A stretch of 64,000 nucleotides of DNA, taken from assembly GCF_025736875.1 (NCBI RefSeq), contig NZ_CP107052.1, forward strand, positions 732,001 through 796,000, read 5' to 3'. Position numbers and translations under genes: made by a program. Below are positions 47,054 to 56,226 of the stretch, piece by piece. Positions within the stretch are counted from its first letter, which is position 1; each line of letters opens with the position of its first letter. Under the pieces are notes generated by a model. That model searched no databases. It was given only the letters and a program-made list of their open reading frames with translations, and was not told where the DNA came from. Origin of the DNA: Candidatus Kirkpatrickella diaphorinae. GTDB lineage: Bacteria > Pseudomonadota > Alphaproteobacteria > Acetobacterales > Acetobacteraceae.

Positions 47054-50000
47054 GATTTGACTCCCTTCGATCGCTGCGACTTTTTGGCGTAAATATCGAT
47101 TTTCTCCTTCAGGCGCTTCACGCGGAAAAGGCGAAGAATAATGACGAAGAAGACTGGCACGAAAAATATCGTCAGCGCCGTCGCCGATAACATGCCGCCC
47201 ACCACGCAGGTGCCGATGGCCTGACGCGAGGAGGCGCCCGCGCCCGAGGCGAAAGCAAGCGGTAGTACCCCGAAAACAAAGGCGATGGAGGTCATCAGGA
47301 TCGGGCGCAAGCGCTCCCGGCCCGCTTTGATGACGGCTTCCTCCAAAGAGTCGCCTTCCTCGAAGAACGCTTTGGCGAATTCCACGATAAGAATGGCGTT
47401 TTTAACCGAAAGCCCCACCGTCGTGAGAAGTCCAACCTGAAAGTAAACGTCATTACTGAGATTACGCATCAATGTCAGGACAATGGCACCCAGCACGCCG
47501 AGCGGCAGAACGAGCACGACGGAAAGCGGGATGGCCCAGCTTTCATAGAGGGCCGCCAGGCAGAGCAGGATGACAATGCCGGCCAGCGCATAAAGCGGGC
47601 CGGTGGAATCGCCGGACTTTGCCTCCTCATAGGAAAGGTTCGTCCATTCATATCCGATACCTGCGGGAAGGCTTTTCGCAATACGCGCGATCTCGTTCAT
47701 GGCCGCGCCGGAGCTCACACCTCGACGGGGAGAACCCTGCACTTCAAGCGCGTCAACACCATTATAGTTGGAGACTTTCTGCGGACCGTAAATCCATCTG
47801 CCCTGCGCGAAGGAATTAAAGGGCACCATCGTGTTGCTGGAATTGCGGATATACCATTTATTGACGTCCTCAGGCGTCATACGCGCCCAGGGCTCACCCT
47901 GAATGTAAACCTGCTTCACGCGGCCTGCACGTAGAAACTGATTGACATAAATGGAGCCGAAAGCACCGCTGAGAGCGCTGTTGATCTCACTATTCGTGAT
48001 GCCCTGCGCATTCGCCCTGTCGCGATCCACATCGAGATGGAATTGCGGCTGATCCGCCATTTCCATCGAGCGCACAGCTTCCAGAAGCGGGCTTTTATTG
48101 CCCTCGGCAATCAACTGGTCACGCGCGGCTTCCAGCGCATTGCGGCCGAGATGACCATTATCGACCAACTCGACGTCAAAGCCGGACGCATTCCCCATCT
48201 CCATGACCGGAGGCGGATTAATGGCGAAGATCTGCGCTGCCGGGTCGCCCCAGAAATGCATCGTGATCTCCTGCGCGACATTCATCGCCGACTGGTTCGA
48301 TTTTGTGCGGATATTCCAGGGTTTGAAACGGACGAAGAACGCCCCCGCGCTCTGCCCCTGCCCGGCGAAATTGAACCCGTCCACACTGAAGACGGACTGA
48401 ACGATATCGCCGTAATTCTTCATGATGTAATCGGAGATTCGGCGATTCACCTCACCTGTCTGCGCTTTGGTGGCGCCGGGGCGCATCGTCAACTGGCCGA
48501 AAAGAACGCCCTGATCCTCCTCCGGCAAAAACCCTGTCGGCACGCGGAGGAAGAGAAACACCACGCAGCCTGTCAGAATGACAAATCCGATCAGCGCCAC
48601 GGTGACACTGTTGATCATCCATTTCACACCGCGGAGATAAGCCTCCGTCATCCGGTCAAAATGGAGGTTGAACCATTTGGCGAAGCGGTTTTTAACTGTG
48701 TGGGACGGCCGCAGCATGGTTGCGCAAAGCGCAGGCGTCATGATGAGCGCGACGAGGACCGACAGCCACATGGCGGCGACAATGGTGAAGGAGAACTGGC
48801 GATAGATCACGCCTGTCGACCCGCCAAACGCCGCCATGGGCAGAAACACCGCCGTCAGAACCAGCACAATCCCCACGAGTGCGCCCTGGATCTCATCCAT
48901 GGAGGCTTTTGAGGCTTCCTTCGGGGAAAGTCCCTCCTCATCCATGACACGCTCGACATTTTCCACAACGACGATCGCATCATCCACCAACAACCCGACA
49001 GCCAGCACCATCGCCAACATTGTCAGCGTGTTGATGCTGTAACCGAGCCCCGACAGAACACCGAACGTCCCCAGCAGCACGACCGGCACGGCGATTGTCG
49101 GGATCAGCGTGGCGCGGAAATTCTGGAGGAAGATCAGCATCACCACAAAGACAAGAATGATGGCGATGACCAGCGTTTCAAGCACTTCATGGATCGATAA
49201 AGTGATGAAGGGAAGCGTGTCGAACGCGTAAACCGTCTTCAGACCTTTCGGGAAAAACTTTTCAAGCTCTGAAATCTTGTCGCGGACGGCGGCTTCCGTT
49301 TTGATCTGGTTGGAGCCCGGCGCGAGTTTGAGGCCGATACCGACGGCGGGACGGTTATTATAAAATGACGAGATATTATAATTCTGCGCCCCCAATTCCA
49401 CGCGCGCGACGTCCTTGAGGAGCACCTGTGACCCGTCAAGCTGCACTTTCAGCACAATATTGCGGAATTGCTCAGGGTCGCTGAAGCGCTCCGGCCCGAT
49501 GATCGAGGCATCGAAACCAGCTTCCGATGAGGCGGGCACGCCGCCGAGTTCACCGGAGGAAATCTGGATGTTCTGCTGTGCAATCGCATTCTGCACATCC
49601 GTGACGTTAAGCTGGTAACGAAACAGCTTGTTCGGATCCATCCAGATGCGCATTGCATATTCGGAGCCGAGAAGCGTCTTGTCACCCACACCCGTCACGC
49701 GGGAGACAGGGTCAGACACGTTGGAGGCGATGTAATCCGCAATATCCTGCCCCGACATGCTGCCATCTTCAGAGATGAAGGCAGGGATAAGGAAAAAGCT
49801 CTTCGCGGATTTATTGACTGAAATACCCTGTGTGACGACTTCTGTCGGCAGACGCGGCTGGGCAAGCTGCAATTTATTCTGCACCTGCACCTGCGCGATG
49901 TCGGGGTTGGTCCCCTGCTCAAACGTCAGGTCGATTTCCATATGTCCGCTGCCGAAAGACGTCGCGGAAATATATTCAAGATGGTCAAGCCCGTACATTT

Positions 50001-50202
50001 GTTGGAGGATCGGCCGCACCGTCGTGTTATTGACGGTCTCAGCCGAAGCCCCCGGATAGTCGACCGAAATCGCGACTTCAGGCGCGGCAATGCTGGGATA
50101 TTGCGCAACCGGCATGTTCGGGATGGCGACAATCCCGATGAGCATGATGATGAGTCCAATGACCCAGGCGAATACGGGGCGGTCGATAAAGAAGCGTGAC
50201 AT
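47050..50202 (-). CDS. RND multidrug efflux permease (AcrB/MexB, HAE1 family)
   Basis: A 1050-residue homotrimeric inner-membrane proton antiporter. The N-terminus MSRFFIDRPVFAWVIGLIIML is the family signature. TM4 holds the proton-relay pair in GLLVDDAIVVVENVERVM. The porter domains occupy two large periplasmic loops, and the C-terminal half repeats the fold (FFVPVFFVIIL near the end). Substrates are typically lipophilic drugs, solvents or bile-like acids. Position 2 in the operon adaptor-permease-channel; no regulator gene is adjacent. Confidence 0.97.
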   Translation of the reverse strand: MSRFFIDRPVFAWVIGLIIMLIGIVAIPNMPVAQYPSIAAPEVAISVDYPGASAETVNNTTVRPILQQMYGLDHLEYISATSFGSGHMEIDLTFEQGTNPDIAQVQVQNKLQLAQPRLPTEVVTQGISVNKSAKSFFLIPAFISEDGSMSGQDIADYIASNVSDPVSRVTGVGDKTLLGSEYAMRIWMDPNKLFRYQLNVTDVQNAIAQQNIQISSGELGGVPASSEAGFDASIIGPERFSDPEQFRNIVLKVQLDGSQVLLKDVARVELGAQNYNISSFYNNRPAVGIGLKLAPGSNQIKTEAAVRDKISELEKFFPKGLKTVYAFDTLPFITLSIHEVLETLVIAIILVFVVMLIFLQNFRATLIPTIAVPVVLLGTFGVLSGLGYSINTLTMLAMVLAVGLLVDDAIVVVENVERVMDEEGLSPKEASKASMDEIQGALVGIVLVLTAVFLPMAAFGGSTGVIYRQFSFTIVAAMWLSVLVALIMTPALCATMLRPSHTVKNRFAKWFNLHFDRMTEAYLRGVKWMINSVTVALIGFVILTGCVVFLFLRVPTGFLPEEDQGVLFGQLTMRPGATKAQTGEVNRRISDYIMKNYGDIVQSVFSVDGFNFAGQGQSAGAFFVRFKPWNIRTKSNQSAMNVAQEITMHFWGDPAAQIFAINPPPVMEMGNASGFDVELVDNGHLGRNALEAARDQLIAEGNKSPLLEAVRSMEMADQPQFHLDVDRDRANAQGITNSEINSALSGAFGSIYVNQFLRAGRVKQVYIQGEPWARMTPEDVNKWYIRNSSNTMVPFNSFAQGRWIYGPQKVSNYNGVDALEVQGSPRRGVSSGAAMNEIARIAKSLPAGIGYEWTNLSYEEAKSGDSTGPLYALAGIVILLCLAALYESWAIPLSVVLVLPLGVLGAIVLTLMRNLSNDVYFQVGLLTTVGLSVKNAILIVEFAKAFFEEGDSLEEAVIKAGRERLRPILMTSIAFVFGVLPLAFASGAGASSRQAIGTCVVGGMLSATALTIFFVPVFFVIILRLFRVKRLKEKIDIYAKKSQRSKGVKS

Positions 50203-50210
50203 GGATACTC

Positions 50211-51380
50211 TTATTTTTCCTGCGTCTTCGGAGCGGGAGTCGTTTGTTCCTCAGGCGTCACTTTCTGACCGCTTTTAACCTTGACCAGGCCTGAGACAAC
50301 GACGCGATCATTATCTTTCAAACCTTTCCGCACAACCCATTTGCCATGGATCGCGCGGCCAAGTTCCACCATTTTTGTGTCGAGCTGGTTTTTGTCATCA
50401 ATCACGAAGACGTATGGATCCCCGCGAGAGTTGCGCATCACAGCCTCCTGCGGCACCACAACGGATGTCGGATCAACCCCCTCTTTGACCTGCGCGTGCA
50501 CATACATACCGGGCATGAGCAATTTATCCGGATTGGGGAATTGCGCCCGCAAAACGAGTGTGCCTGTACCCGGGTCAACTGTCACTTCGGAGAGTCGCAG
50601 CACACCGGGCAAGTCATATTTACTGCCATCCTCCAGCATCAACTCGACGGAGGCATCGCCTTCATCCACTTTTTTAAGCGTGCCATCCGCAATCTCCCGA
50701 CGCAGACGCAACATGTCGGAAGCTGCGAGATTCACGTCGACATAAATCGGGTCAAGACGCGTGACCAGCGCAATCGGATCAACCTGCCCCGCCGTTACTA
50801 AAGTGCCCGGCGTGTACAACATGCGCCCTATACGCCCTTCAATCGGGGAGCGGACTTCCGTCCAGTCCAGATTAACGGCGGCACTGTCAAGCGTGGCCTG
50901 GGCGGTGGCGATGGCCGCTTCCGCCTGAAGGGCCTGAGACCGCGTATTGTCGAAATCCTGCTGGCTGACAGCATGGGCTTTGACCAGAGGCTTATAACGC
51001 TCATACTGCGCTCTGATGCCTATGGCCGCCGCGCGGGCGTGAAGAAGCTGCGCCTTGGCGGTCTCATACGCCGCTTTATAAGGCGCGGGGTTGATCAGAT
51101 AAAGGAGTTGATCCTTTTTTACATCCGTGCCCTGCTCAAAATACCGTTTGAGAACAACGCCACCCACTTGTGGACGGATCTGCGCCTGCTCAAACGCGCT
51201 GACCCGACCGGGGAGTGCGGTGTTAACCGGCACGGCTTCCGTATGGACCTTGACAAACTTCACGAGCTGCGGCGGCGGATTGCCGGAACCTGATTTGCTT
51301 TTGCAGCCGGCCAGCGTCAGGGCCGTCATGAAGGCCACACTGCAGAGCAAGGCGTTTTTCGTCACGTTCTGAACTGTCAT
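50211..51380 (-). CDS. RND pump periplasmic adaptor (AcrA/MexA family lipoprotein)
   Basis: A 389-residue membrane-fusion lipoprotein. With the ATG at 51380, the signal peptide MTVQNVTKNALLCSV ends in lipobox LAGC, giving Cys26. Barrel-sandwich, helical-hairpin (about 85-155) and beta-barrel domains follow. ALPGRVSAFEQAQIRPQVGG and VRSPIEGRIGRM are the two lipoyl halves. An ATG at 51419 gives a longer, proline-containing leader with a slightly better ribosome site (GGATAG), so the start is uncertain. It is the first gene of the operon, 8 bases before the permease gene. Confidence 0.94.
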   Translation of the reverse strand: MTVQNVTKNALLCSVAFMTALTLAGCKSKSGSGNPPPQLVKFVKVHTEAVPVNTALPGRVSAFEQAQIRPQVGGVVLKRYFEQGTDVKKDQLLYLINPAPYKAAYETAKAQLLHARAAAIGIRAQYERYKPLVKAHAVSQQDFDNTRSQALQAEAAIATAQATLDSAAVNLDWTEVRSPIEGRIGRMLYTPGTLVTAGQVDPIALVTRLDPIYVDVNLAASDMLRLRREIADGTLKKVDEGDASVELMLEDGSKYDLPGVLRLSEVTVDPGTGTLVLRAQFPNPDKLLMPGMYVHAQVKEGVDPTSVVVPQEAVMRNSRGDPYVFVIDDKNQLDTKMVELGRAIHGKWVVRKGLKDNDRVVVSGLVKVKSGQKVTPEEQTTPAPKTQEK

Positions 51381-51726
51381 AAAAGCCCGGTTTGGCAAGA
51401 CATCGGGTGGGTTCTGCATAAAGACTATCCGAATCGTTAATAGCGTGATGAGGTGCCTCGCGAAGCCGGGCTGCGCGAATGGAAAAAAACCTTAAGGCAA
51501 AGTTCACGTAAGCTATTCACTTTGTGTTTTAAGGTCAACTTATGTCGACACAGTGATCGTACATAGGCGTTTGATAGGTTCATAATCTGAGTATAACGGT
51601 GCAACGCCACACAGAAGTTGCGTCTACTGAAGAAGTGATTTAATTAAAACAAGCTTCAATAAGCGTCAGTTGCGCGCAAAACGCACAAATATTTCGTCGG
51701 GCTTCTGATAAAGCGTCCCGACACCG
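51381..51726. other. intergenic region upstream of the RND operon
   Basis: About 345 bases, AT-rich between about 51480 and 51690, with no coding potential. It should hold the promoter of the RND operon (minus strand) on its left side and the 3' end of the purF transcript on its right. No regulator gene or clear operator was found. Confidence 0.5.
51696..51722 (-). terminator. hairpin directly after purF
   Basis: GTCGGG (51696-51701) pairs with CCCGAC (51717-51722) around a 15-base loop, 4 bases after the purF stop on the minus strand. An A/T-rich stretch follows. It is a weak terminator candidate. Confidence 0.35.
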
Positions 51727-53157
51727 TTATGCAATCAGACGCCCTTCCCGATCAACCAGCTCAACCGGGTAATCACTGGTAAAACAGGCATCGCAGTAAC
51801 GATGCGACGCTTCTGATCTATTGACGTGATTTAAAGCGCGGTAAAGCCCGTCAAAGGAAATGAAAGCGAGGCTGTCAACGCCGATCACCTTCGCCATCTC
51901 CTCGACCGAATGGGTCGCAGCCAGGAGTTTGCTCTCCTCCGGCGTGTCGATACCGTAAAAACAGGGATGCTTCGTAGGGGGGGAGCTGATGCGCATATGG
52001 ACTTCTGTCGCACCGGCGGCCCGCACCATATCCACGATTTTACGCGATGTCGTCCCCCGGACGATCGAATCATCGACAAGCACAACGCGTTTACCTGCCA
52101 GCACGGAATGATTGGCTGAATGCTTCATCCGCACGCCTAGATGGCGGATCTGGTCAGTTGGCTCAATGAAAGTGCGGCCGACATAATGGTTGCGAATGAT
52201 GCCCATCTCAAACGGAAGCTTGCTTTCCGCCGCGTAACCCATGGCTGACGGCACGCCGGAATCCGGGACGGGCACGATGACATCCGCGGGGATGGGGCTT
52301 TCCTTCGCGAGTTCCACACCGATCTGCTTGCGCGCCTGATAGACGGAACGCCCCTCAACCTGGGAGTCAGGGCGTGAAAAATAGATATATTCAAAAACGC
52401 AGAAGCGGGATGCCGTATTTTTAAAGGGGCGGCATGACGTGACACCACTCTTGTCAATGACGACGAGTTCCCCGGGCTCGACATCCCGGACAAATTCGGC
52501 ACCGACAATTTCCAATGCGCATGTTTCACTCGCGAGCATCCAGCCGCCCTCAGCCAGTTTGCCCAGAACGAGCGGGCGCACGCCGAGCGGATCCCGCAAC
52601 CCGATCAGCGTATCCTGATCAAGACAGACGACGGAATAAGCGCCTTTAACCTGCTTCGCCGCGTCAATCAGCCGCTCCTTGACCGTCGAATAGAGGGAAA
52701 TCGCGATCAGATGAACGAAAACTTCCGTGTCGGTCGTCGATTGAAAGATGCATCCGCGCTTCACCAGGGCCTGGCGTAGCGTCTGGGCATTTGTCAGATT
52801 GCCATTATGCGCGACAGCGAGCCCGCCAAATTCAAAATCAGCAAAAAGGGGTTGGACATTGCGCAGCAAAGTCGCGCCCGTGGTGGCATAACGATTATGC
52901 CCGATGGCGCAGTCACCCGGTAATTGCGCAATATCTCGCGGATCACCGAAAACATCCCCGACCAAACCCAGCCCCTTGCGCTGGTAGAAACGGGATTCAT
53001 CATGACTGACAATGCCGGCAGCTTCCTGACCGCGATGTTGCAGCGCATGAAGCCCCAAGGCCGCGAGCCCCGCCGCGCCCGGCGCACCCCAGATCCCCAC
53101 AACACCGCACTCTTCATAAGGGCGGTTGCTCGGCTCAGCCTGCATGTCGGGACTCAT
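51727..53157 (-). CDS. purF: amidophosphoribosyltransferase
   Basis: First committed enzyme of purine synthesis, making phosphoribosylamine from PRPP and glutamine. The 476-residue protein has a propeptide of 16 residues ending before Cys17 (EECGVVGIWG), the N-terminal nucleophile exposed by self-cleavage. LHALQHRGQEAAGI lies in the glutaminase domain, and the PRPP loop VVLVDDSIVRGTT is in the C-terminal domain. The start is three bases beyond cvpA, the usual pair in proteobacteria. Confidence 0.97.
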   Translation of the reverse strand: MSPDMQAEPSNRPYEECGVVGIWGAPGAAGLAALGLHALQHRGQEAAGIVSHDESRFYQRKGLGLVGDVFGDPRDIAQLPGDCAIGHNRYATTGATLLRNVQPLFADFEFGGLAVAHNGNLTNAQTLRQALVKRGCIFQSTTDTEVFVHLIAISLYSTVKERLIDAAKQVKGAYSVVCLDQDTLIGLRDPLGVRPLVLGKLAEGGWMLASETCALEIVGAEFVRDVEPGELVVIDKSGVTSCRPFKNTASRFCVFEYIYFSRPDSQVEGRSVYQARKQIGVELAKESPIPADVIVPVPDSGVPSAMGYAAESKLPFEMGIIRNHYVGRTFIEPTDQIRHLGVRMKHSANHSVLAGKRVVLVDDSIVRGTTSRKIVDMVRAAGATEVHMRISSPPTKHPCFYGIDTPEESKLLAATHSVEEMAKVIGVDSLAFISFDGLYRALNHVNRSEASHRYCDACFTSDYPVELVDREGRLIA

Positions 53158-53160
53158 AAA

Positions 53161-53748
53161 TCAGGGCTCCTGTGGGCCATCACTTGTGTCGAGATCATCC
53201 TCAATGCCTGTATCGGGTTCAACCAACGCTGGCGGGGCATCAAGTTTGGTTTTTTTTGATAAAGAGGGCGGGTTTTGTATCCTGTCCCGGATTTTATCGT
53301 AACAGTTAAGGCCGGCTTGCAGAGGCGCGGCGGCGTGGCTGTCACTGGTCAATAACTCCTGGGACGTATCGGGAAAAAAATATCTCAACCCGATGAACAC
53401 GATAACGAGCACTAGATAGCCACGCAGCGCGCCGAAAACAATACCGAGAATGCGATCAAGATTGCCGAAGAGATTTTTTTTCAGAAATTGCCCGAAAGAG
53501 CGCGTGACCATCCGCATGATGACGAGAAGCACAATGAAGCTGCCAATGATCGCCACCGTGCGACTCGATTTCTCATCGCCCATCCAGGGTTCGAGGCGTT
53601 CCGCGAGGAAATGATACAGGAAATAACAGAGCGTAATCGCGCTGCCCCAGGCGATCACGGCGGAGAGTTCCTCCGCGAAACCGCGATGCACCGCCCAGAT
53701 GACGGAGAGGAGGATGACGATGAGGCAGGCAATATCGAGGGCGTACAT
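53161..53748 (-). CDS. cvpA: CvpA family membrane protein
   Basis: A 195-residue inner-membrane protein with about four hydrophobic segments at the N-terminus (IACLIVILLSVIWAVHRGFAEEL, spread over residues 8-30) and a soluble acidic tail rich in Asp/Pro. CvpA is required for colicin V production in E. coli and for purine-repressed or envelope-stress functions elsewhere; its exact job is unclear. It sits immediately before purF (3-base gap), as in many proteobacteria. Confidence 0.93.
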   Translation of the reverse strand: MYALDIACLIVILLSVIWAVHRGFAEELSAVIAWGSAITLCYFLYHFLAERLEPWMGDEKSSRTVAIIGSFIVLLVIMRMVTRSFGQFLKKNLFGNLDRILGIVFGALRGYLVLVIVFIGLRYFFPDTSQELLTSDSHAAAPLQAGLNCYDKIRDRIQNPPSLSKKTKLDAPPALVEPDTGIEDDLDTSDGPQEP

Positions 53749-53751
53749 ATA

Positions 53752-54156
53752 TTAAGGCAGTTTCGTTGAAGAGGGACGCCATAATTTGCGCTTGACACGC
53801 ACGGAAGGCGCACGCTGGCGATTCAGGCGGTTAAGAAGCGCGGAGACCTGAAGTCGCCCATCCACCTCACGCCAGACATCCCTGGCGTCAATTTTCCGCT
53901 GCGACCAGATGTCGCAGAGTGCGCGAAGATAAGCGACGCTGGACTGAACGACTTCCTCCCGCTCACTCATCATATAGGCCTCGACACATCTGACGGCTGA
54001 ATCTGCCACAGCGCGGGAAAGCGGGTCAACAGCCGGGGCCGGCGCCTTACCCGTCCTGCGCCGATCCTTGCCGGTGCGCCCTGCCGGGCGGCCGCGTCGC
54101 CGGCGCGCGCGCATCATGGTGTCAATAATGTGCTCATTACCCCGCGCTGCCGCCAT
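53752..54156 (-). CDS. basic protein of unknown function in the purF operon
   Basis: A 134-residue protein I cannot assign. The N-terminal 50 residues are highly basic (MMRARRRRGRPAGRTG, then KDRRRTGK), like a nucleic-acid-binding tail. Residues 48-115 are predicted helical, with AVADSAVRCVEAYMMSERE and SVAYLRALCDIWSQRK, and the end is basic again. The stop lies three bases before the cvpA start, and GGTGAG precedes the chosen ATG by five bases; a GTG two codons upstream is an alternative. The close packing with cvpA-purF supports it being real. Confidence 0.7.
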   Translation of the reverse strand: MAAARGNEHIIDTMMRARRRRGRPAGRTGKDRRRTGKAPAPAVDPLSRAVADSAVRCVEAYMMSEREEVVQSSVAYLRALCDIWSQRKIDARDVWREVDGRLQVSALLNRLNRQRAPSVRVKRKLWRPSSTKLP

Positions 54157-54198
54157 CAACACTCACCCCGCTCACCGACGCATCGTGAACCTGCCCCG

Positions 54199-54534
54199 TC
54201 AATGCGCCACGCTTTGAGAGCACAGATTGATGATAAGAACGCCGACAAGGATGAAAACGATCCCGACGATCGCCGGCAGATCAAGTACCTGCTTGTAAAT
54301 GATGAGGCTGATAATGGAAACAAGCACAATCCCCGCCCCGGACCATATGGCGTAGACGACACCTGTCGGCACACTCCGCAAAGTCAGGGACATGAAATAA
54401 AAGGCGAAGCCATAACCAAGGACCGCCGCCGCGCCCGGCAATAGGCGCGTAAAGCCGTCCGACGCTTTAAGCATCGTCGTGGCGATGACCTCCGCCACAA
54501 TCGAGACCGCCATATATAGATGCACGAGAGACAT
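54199..54534 (-). CDS. SMR-family small multidrug transporter (EmrE-like)
   Basis: A 111-residue inner-membrane protein with four hydrophobic segments, the SMR fold that works as a dimer. The membrane-embedded Glu lies in SIVAEVIATTMLKASDGFT (Glu15), the substrate/proton site, and the second half has GVVYAIWSGAGIVLVSII, the EmrE pattern. CAGGAG lies six bases before the ATG at 54534. It exports quaternary or lipophilic cations, or possibly guanidinium. A perfect inverted repeat lies about 100 bases upstream. It is 42 bases ahead of the unknown basic protein gene, so it may share the cvpA-purF transcript. Confidence 0.92.
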   Translation of the reverse strand: MSLVHLYMAVSIVAEVIATTMLKASDGFTRLLPGAAAVLGYGFAFYFMSLTLRSVPTGVVYAIWSGAGIVLVSIISLIIYKQVLDLPAIVGIVFILVGVLIINLCSQSVAH

Positions 54535-54631
54535 TCTCTGCTCCTGAAGATGATTTTCACCCGTGTCGAAAACGCGTTTCGCTTCCGTAAAGTTAAAAAG
54601 GATGAAAAATTGCCGTTTATTTGCACATTGC

Positions 54632-54646
54632 ATTGAAAGCTTCAAT
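54632..54646. promoter_or_regulatory. inverted repeat upstream of the SMR gene, candidate operator
   Basis: ATTGAA-AGC-TTCAAT forms a perfect 6+6 dyad about 100 bases before the SMR start. The size and symmetry suit a dimeric TetR- or MarR-type repressor. No such regulator is adjacent. Confidence 0.3.
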
Positions 54647-54660
54647 CATGCGCAGCCGCA

Positions 54661-54689
54661 TCCCGACATGAAGTGTGGAGCTGTCGGGA
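54661..54689 (-). terminator. hairpin after the small protein gene at 54703
   Basis: TCCCGACA (54661-54668) and TGTCGGGA (54682-54689) form a perfect 8-bp stem with a 13-base loop, 14 bases past the stop. No U-tract is present. Confidence 0.4.
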
Positions 54690-54702
54690 CGTCACAATGC
54701 CG

Positions 54703-54972
54703 TCATCCGGCACTGCGTCGGCGATTCTGAACCCCGCGACGGCGACGCATCCCGCTGATTTCGACCTCATGACGCGCCGCACCCTGCGCCGTCATACGGA
54801 CACGCCCGTCCTGATCAATCGAAGCAAGCCCCTCCGCACATAAACGCTTGAGACACGGCGCGTCGCGCAAAATGAGCGGCCGCCCGGCCGGTCCGGCGAG
54901 CTTCAAGCGGTGCAAAGCACACCGGCAACATGATTCGAGGTAAGGCTCGTTCCATTCCATGGCGTCAGCCAT
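54703..54972 (-). CDS. small protein of unknown function
   Basis: An 89-residue soluble protein of unknown family. It has a Cys pair early (ESCCRCALHRL) and a segment PCLKRLCAEGLASIDQDGRVRMTAQGAARHEVE that resembles the helix-wing end of winged-helix proteins, followed by a very basic tail (MRRRRGVQNRRR). DNA binding is possible. The ATG at 54972 is preferred over a TTG four codons upstream; an ATG at 54960 has a better-spaced AGGA. It is divergent from pyrD. Modest confidence that it is expressed. Confidence 0.55.
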   Translation of the reverse strand: MADAMEWNEPYLESCCRCALHRLKLAGPAGRPLILRDAPCLKRLCAEGLASIDQDGRVRMTAQGAARHEVEISGMRRRRGVQNRRRSAG

Positions 54973-55067
54973 CCTGATTTGCAAAGTTCGGCCAATGCCT
55001 TAAAATCGCCTCATCTTTGCAGCTAAAAAGATATTCACCCTGTAATTTGACCGTCACGGGATACAGC

Positions 55068-56135
55068 ATGTTCTCCTCCTGCGTTTCCAGAGTAGCGACA
55101 CGTTTATTACATGCGCTCGCTCCTGAGACAGCGCATCACGTTGCGATCCGACTTCTCTCACTCGGGCTTTATCCCGCCGTGAAATCGGACTCCCCGCGCC
55201 TTGCGACTCAATGTCTTAACATGAATCTGCCGAATCCGATTGGCCTGGCGGCGGGGTTCGACAAGGATTGCCGCGCGGCCCGCGCTTTGTCACGTATGGG
55301 GTTCGGCTTTGTGGAATGTGGAACCGTGACGCCAAGGCCGCAACCCGGCAACCCCCGGCCGCGCCTGTTCCGCCTGCCGGAAGATAACGCGATCATCAAC
55401 CGCCTCGGTTTCAATAGCGGTGGCATGGAAGCGTTTCTGCGGCGACTTCGACACATTCGGGAGATGGAGGCCAGGCAGTCAGGCCATGCGCGGATCGGCG
55501 TCAACCTTGGCATTAATAAGGAAGGCGCAAAGCCGGAGCGGGATTATGCGCAGTCAGCCGCTTCCTTCAGCCTTTTAGCGGATTATCTGACGATCAATCT
55601 CTCTTCCCCCAACACGCCCGGCTTGCGCGATCTGCAAGGTGCCCGATCAATCGCCGGAATTTTGCAGGCTGTCAGGAAAGAAACACCGCTTCACCCCCCT
55701 CTCCTCGTCAAGATCGCCCCGGATCTCGCGCGGGACACGCTGGGCGATATTGTTGAAGCCTGTGTGGATAACGGGGCGGCCGGGTTGATCGTCAGTAACA
55801 CGACAATCAGTCGGCCGCATGGCCTGGCCTCCCCCCATCAGTATGAGGCGGGCGGACTCTCGGGACGGCCTTTGTCCCAGCTCGCCATCACATCTTTGCG
55901 AGATGTTGCCCGGCTGAATCGCGGCCGCTTGACGCTCATTTCATCTGGCGGGATTGAAACCGGGTTCGATGTGCTTGAGCGTCTGCGCGCAGGGGCGGAT
56001 CTGGTGCAGTTATATTCCGCCTTCGTGCTGCACGGACCAGCCATTATCAGCAGGATCAAACGTGAGCTTCTGCATGAAATGTCATGCCGCAATTTTGAGA
56101 CCATCAAGGATGTCATCGCTAACCGCGACGTCTGA
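55068..56135 (+). CDS. pyrD: quinone-dependent dihydroorotate dehydrogenase (class 2)
   Basis: Oxidises dihydroorotate to orotate and passes electrons to ubiquinone at the inner membrane. The 355-residue protein begins with the amphipathic membrane-docking helices (ATRLLHALAPETAHHVAI) typical of class 2. The FMN barrel motifs NPIGLAAGFDKD, LGFNSGG, NLSSPNTPGLR and ISSGGIETG follow. The ATG at 55068 is preferred since the helical docking region starts there; 17 more codons are open upstream. Confidence 0.96.
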   Translation: MFSSCVSRVATRLLHALAPETAHHVAIRLLSLGLYPAVKSDSPRLATQCLNMNLPNPIGLAAGFDKDCRAARALSRMGFGFVECGTVTPRPQPGNPRPRLFRLPEDNAIINRLGFNSGGMEAFLRRLRHIREMEARQSGHARIGVNLGINKEGAKPERDYAQSAASFSLLADYLTINLSSPNTPGLRDLQGARSIAGILQAVRKETPLHPPLLVKIAPDLARDTLGDIVEACVDNGAAGLIVSNTTISRPHGLASPHQYEAGGLSGRPLSQLAITSLRDVARLNRGRLTLISSGGIETGFDVLERLRAGADLVQLYSAFVLHGPAIISRIKRELLHEMSCRNFETIKDVIANRDV

Positions 56136-56226
56136 TGGCAGCTGGCATGTCCGCAACTTCACCCGTCATGCAAACTATCGGAAAATTTTGTCGTTGAAGC
56201 GACAGCCACCGGAATAAGGACGATCA

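Noticed and set aside
48037-48912. Long open frame on the plus strand inside the RND permease gene
   Set aside because: It is antisense to a well-conserved permease, is rich in His/Arg as expected from GC-biased antisense frames, and has no recognisable domain.
54535-54702. Guanidine riboswitch upstream of the SMR gene
   Set aside because: No pair of ACGR-loop hairpins (guanidine-II) and no guanidine-I or -III core could be traced; only a dyad and a plain hairpin are present.
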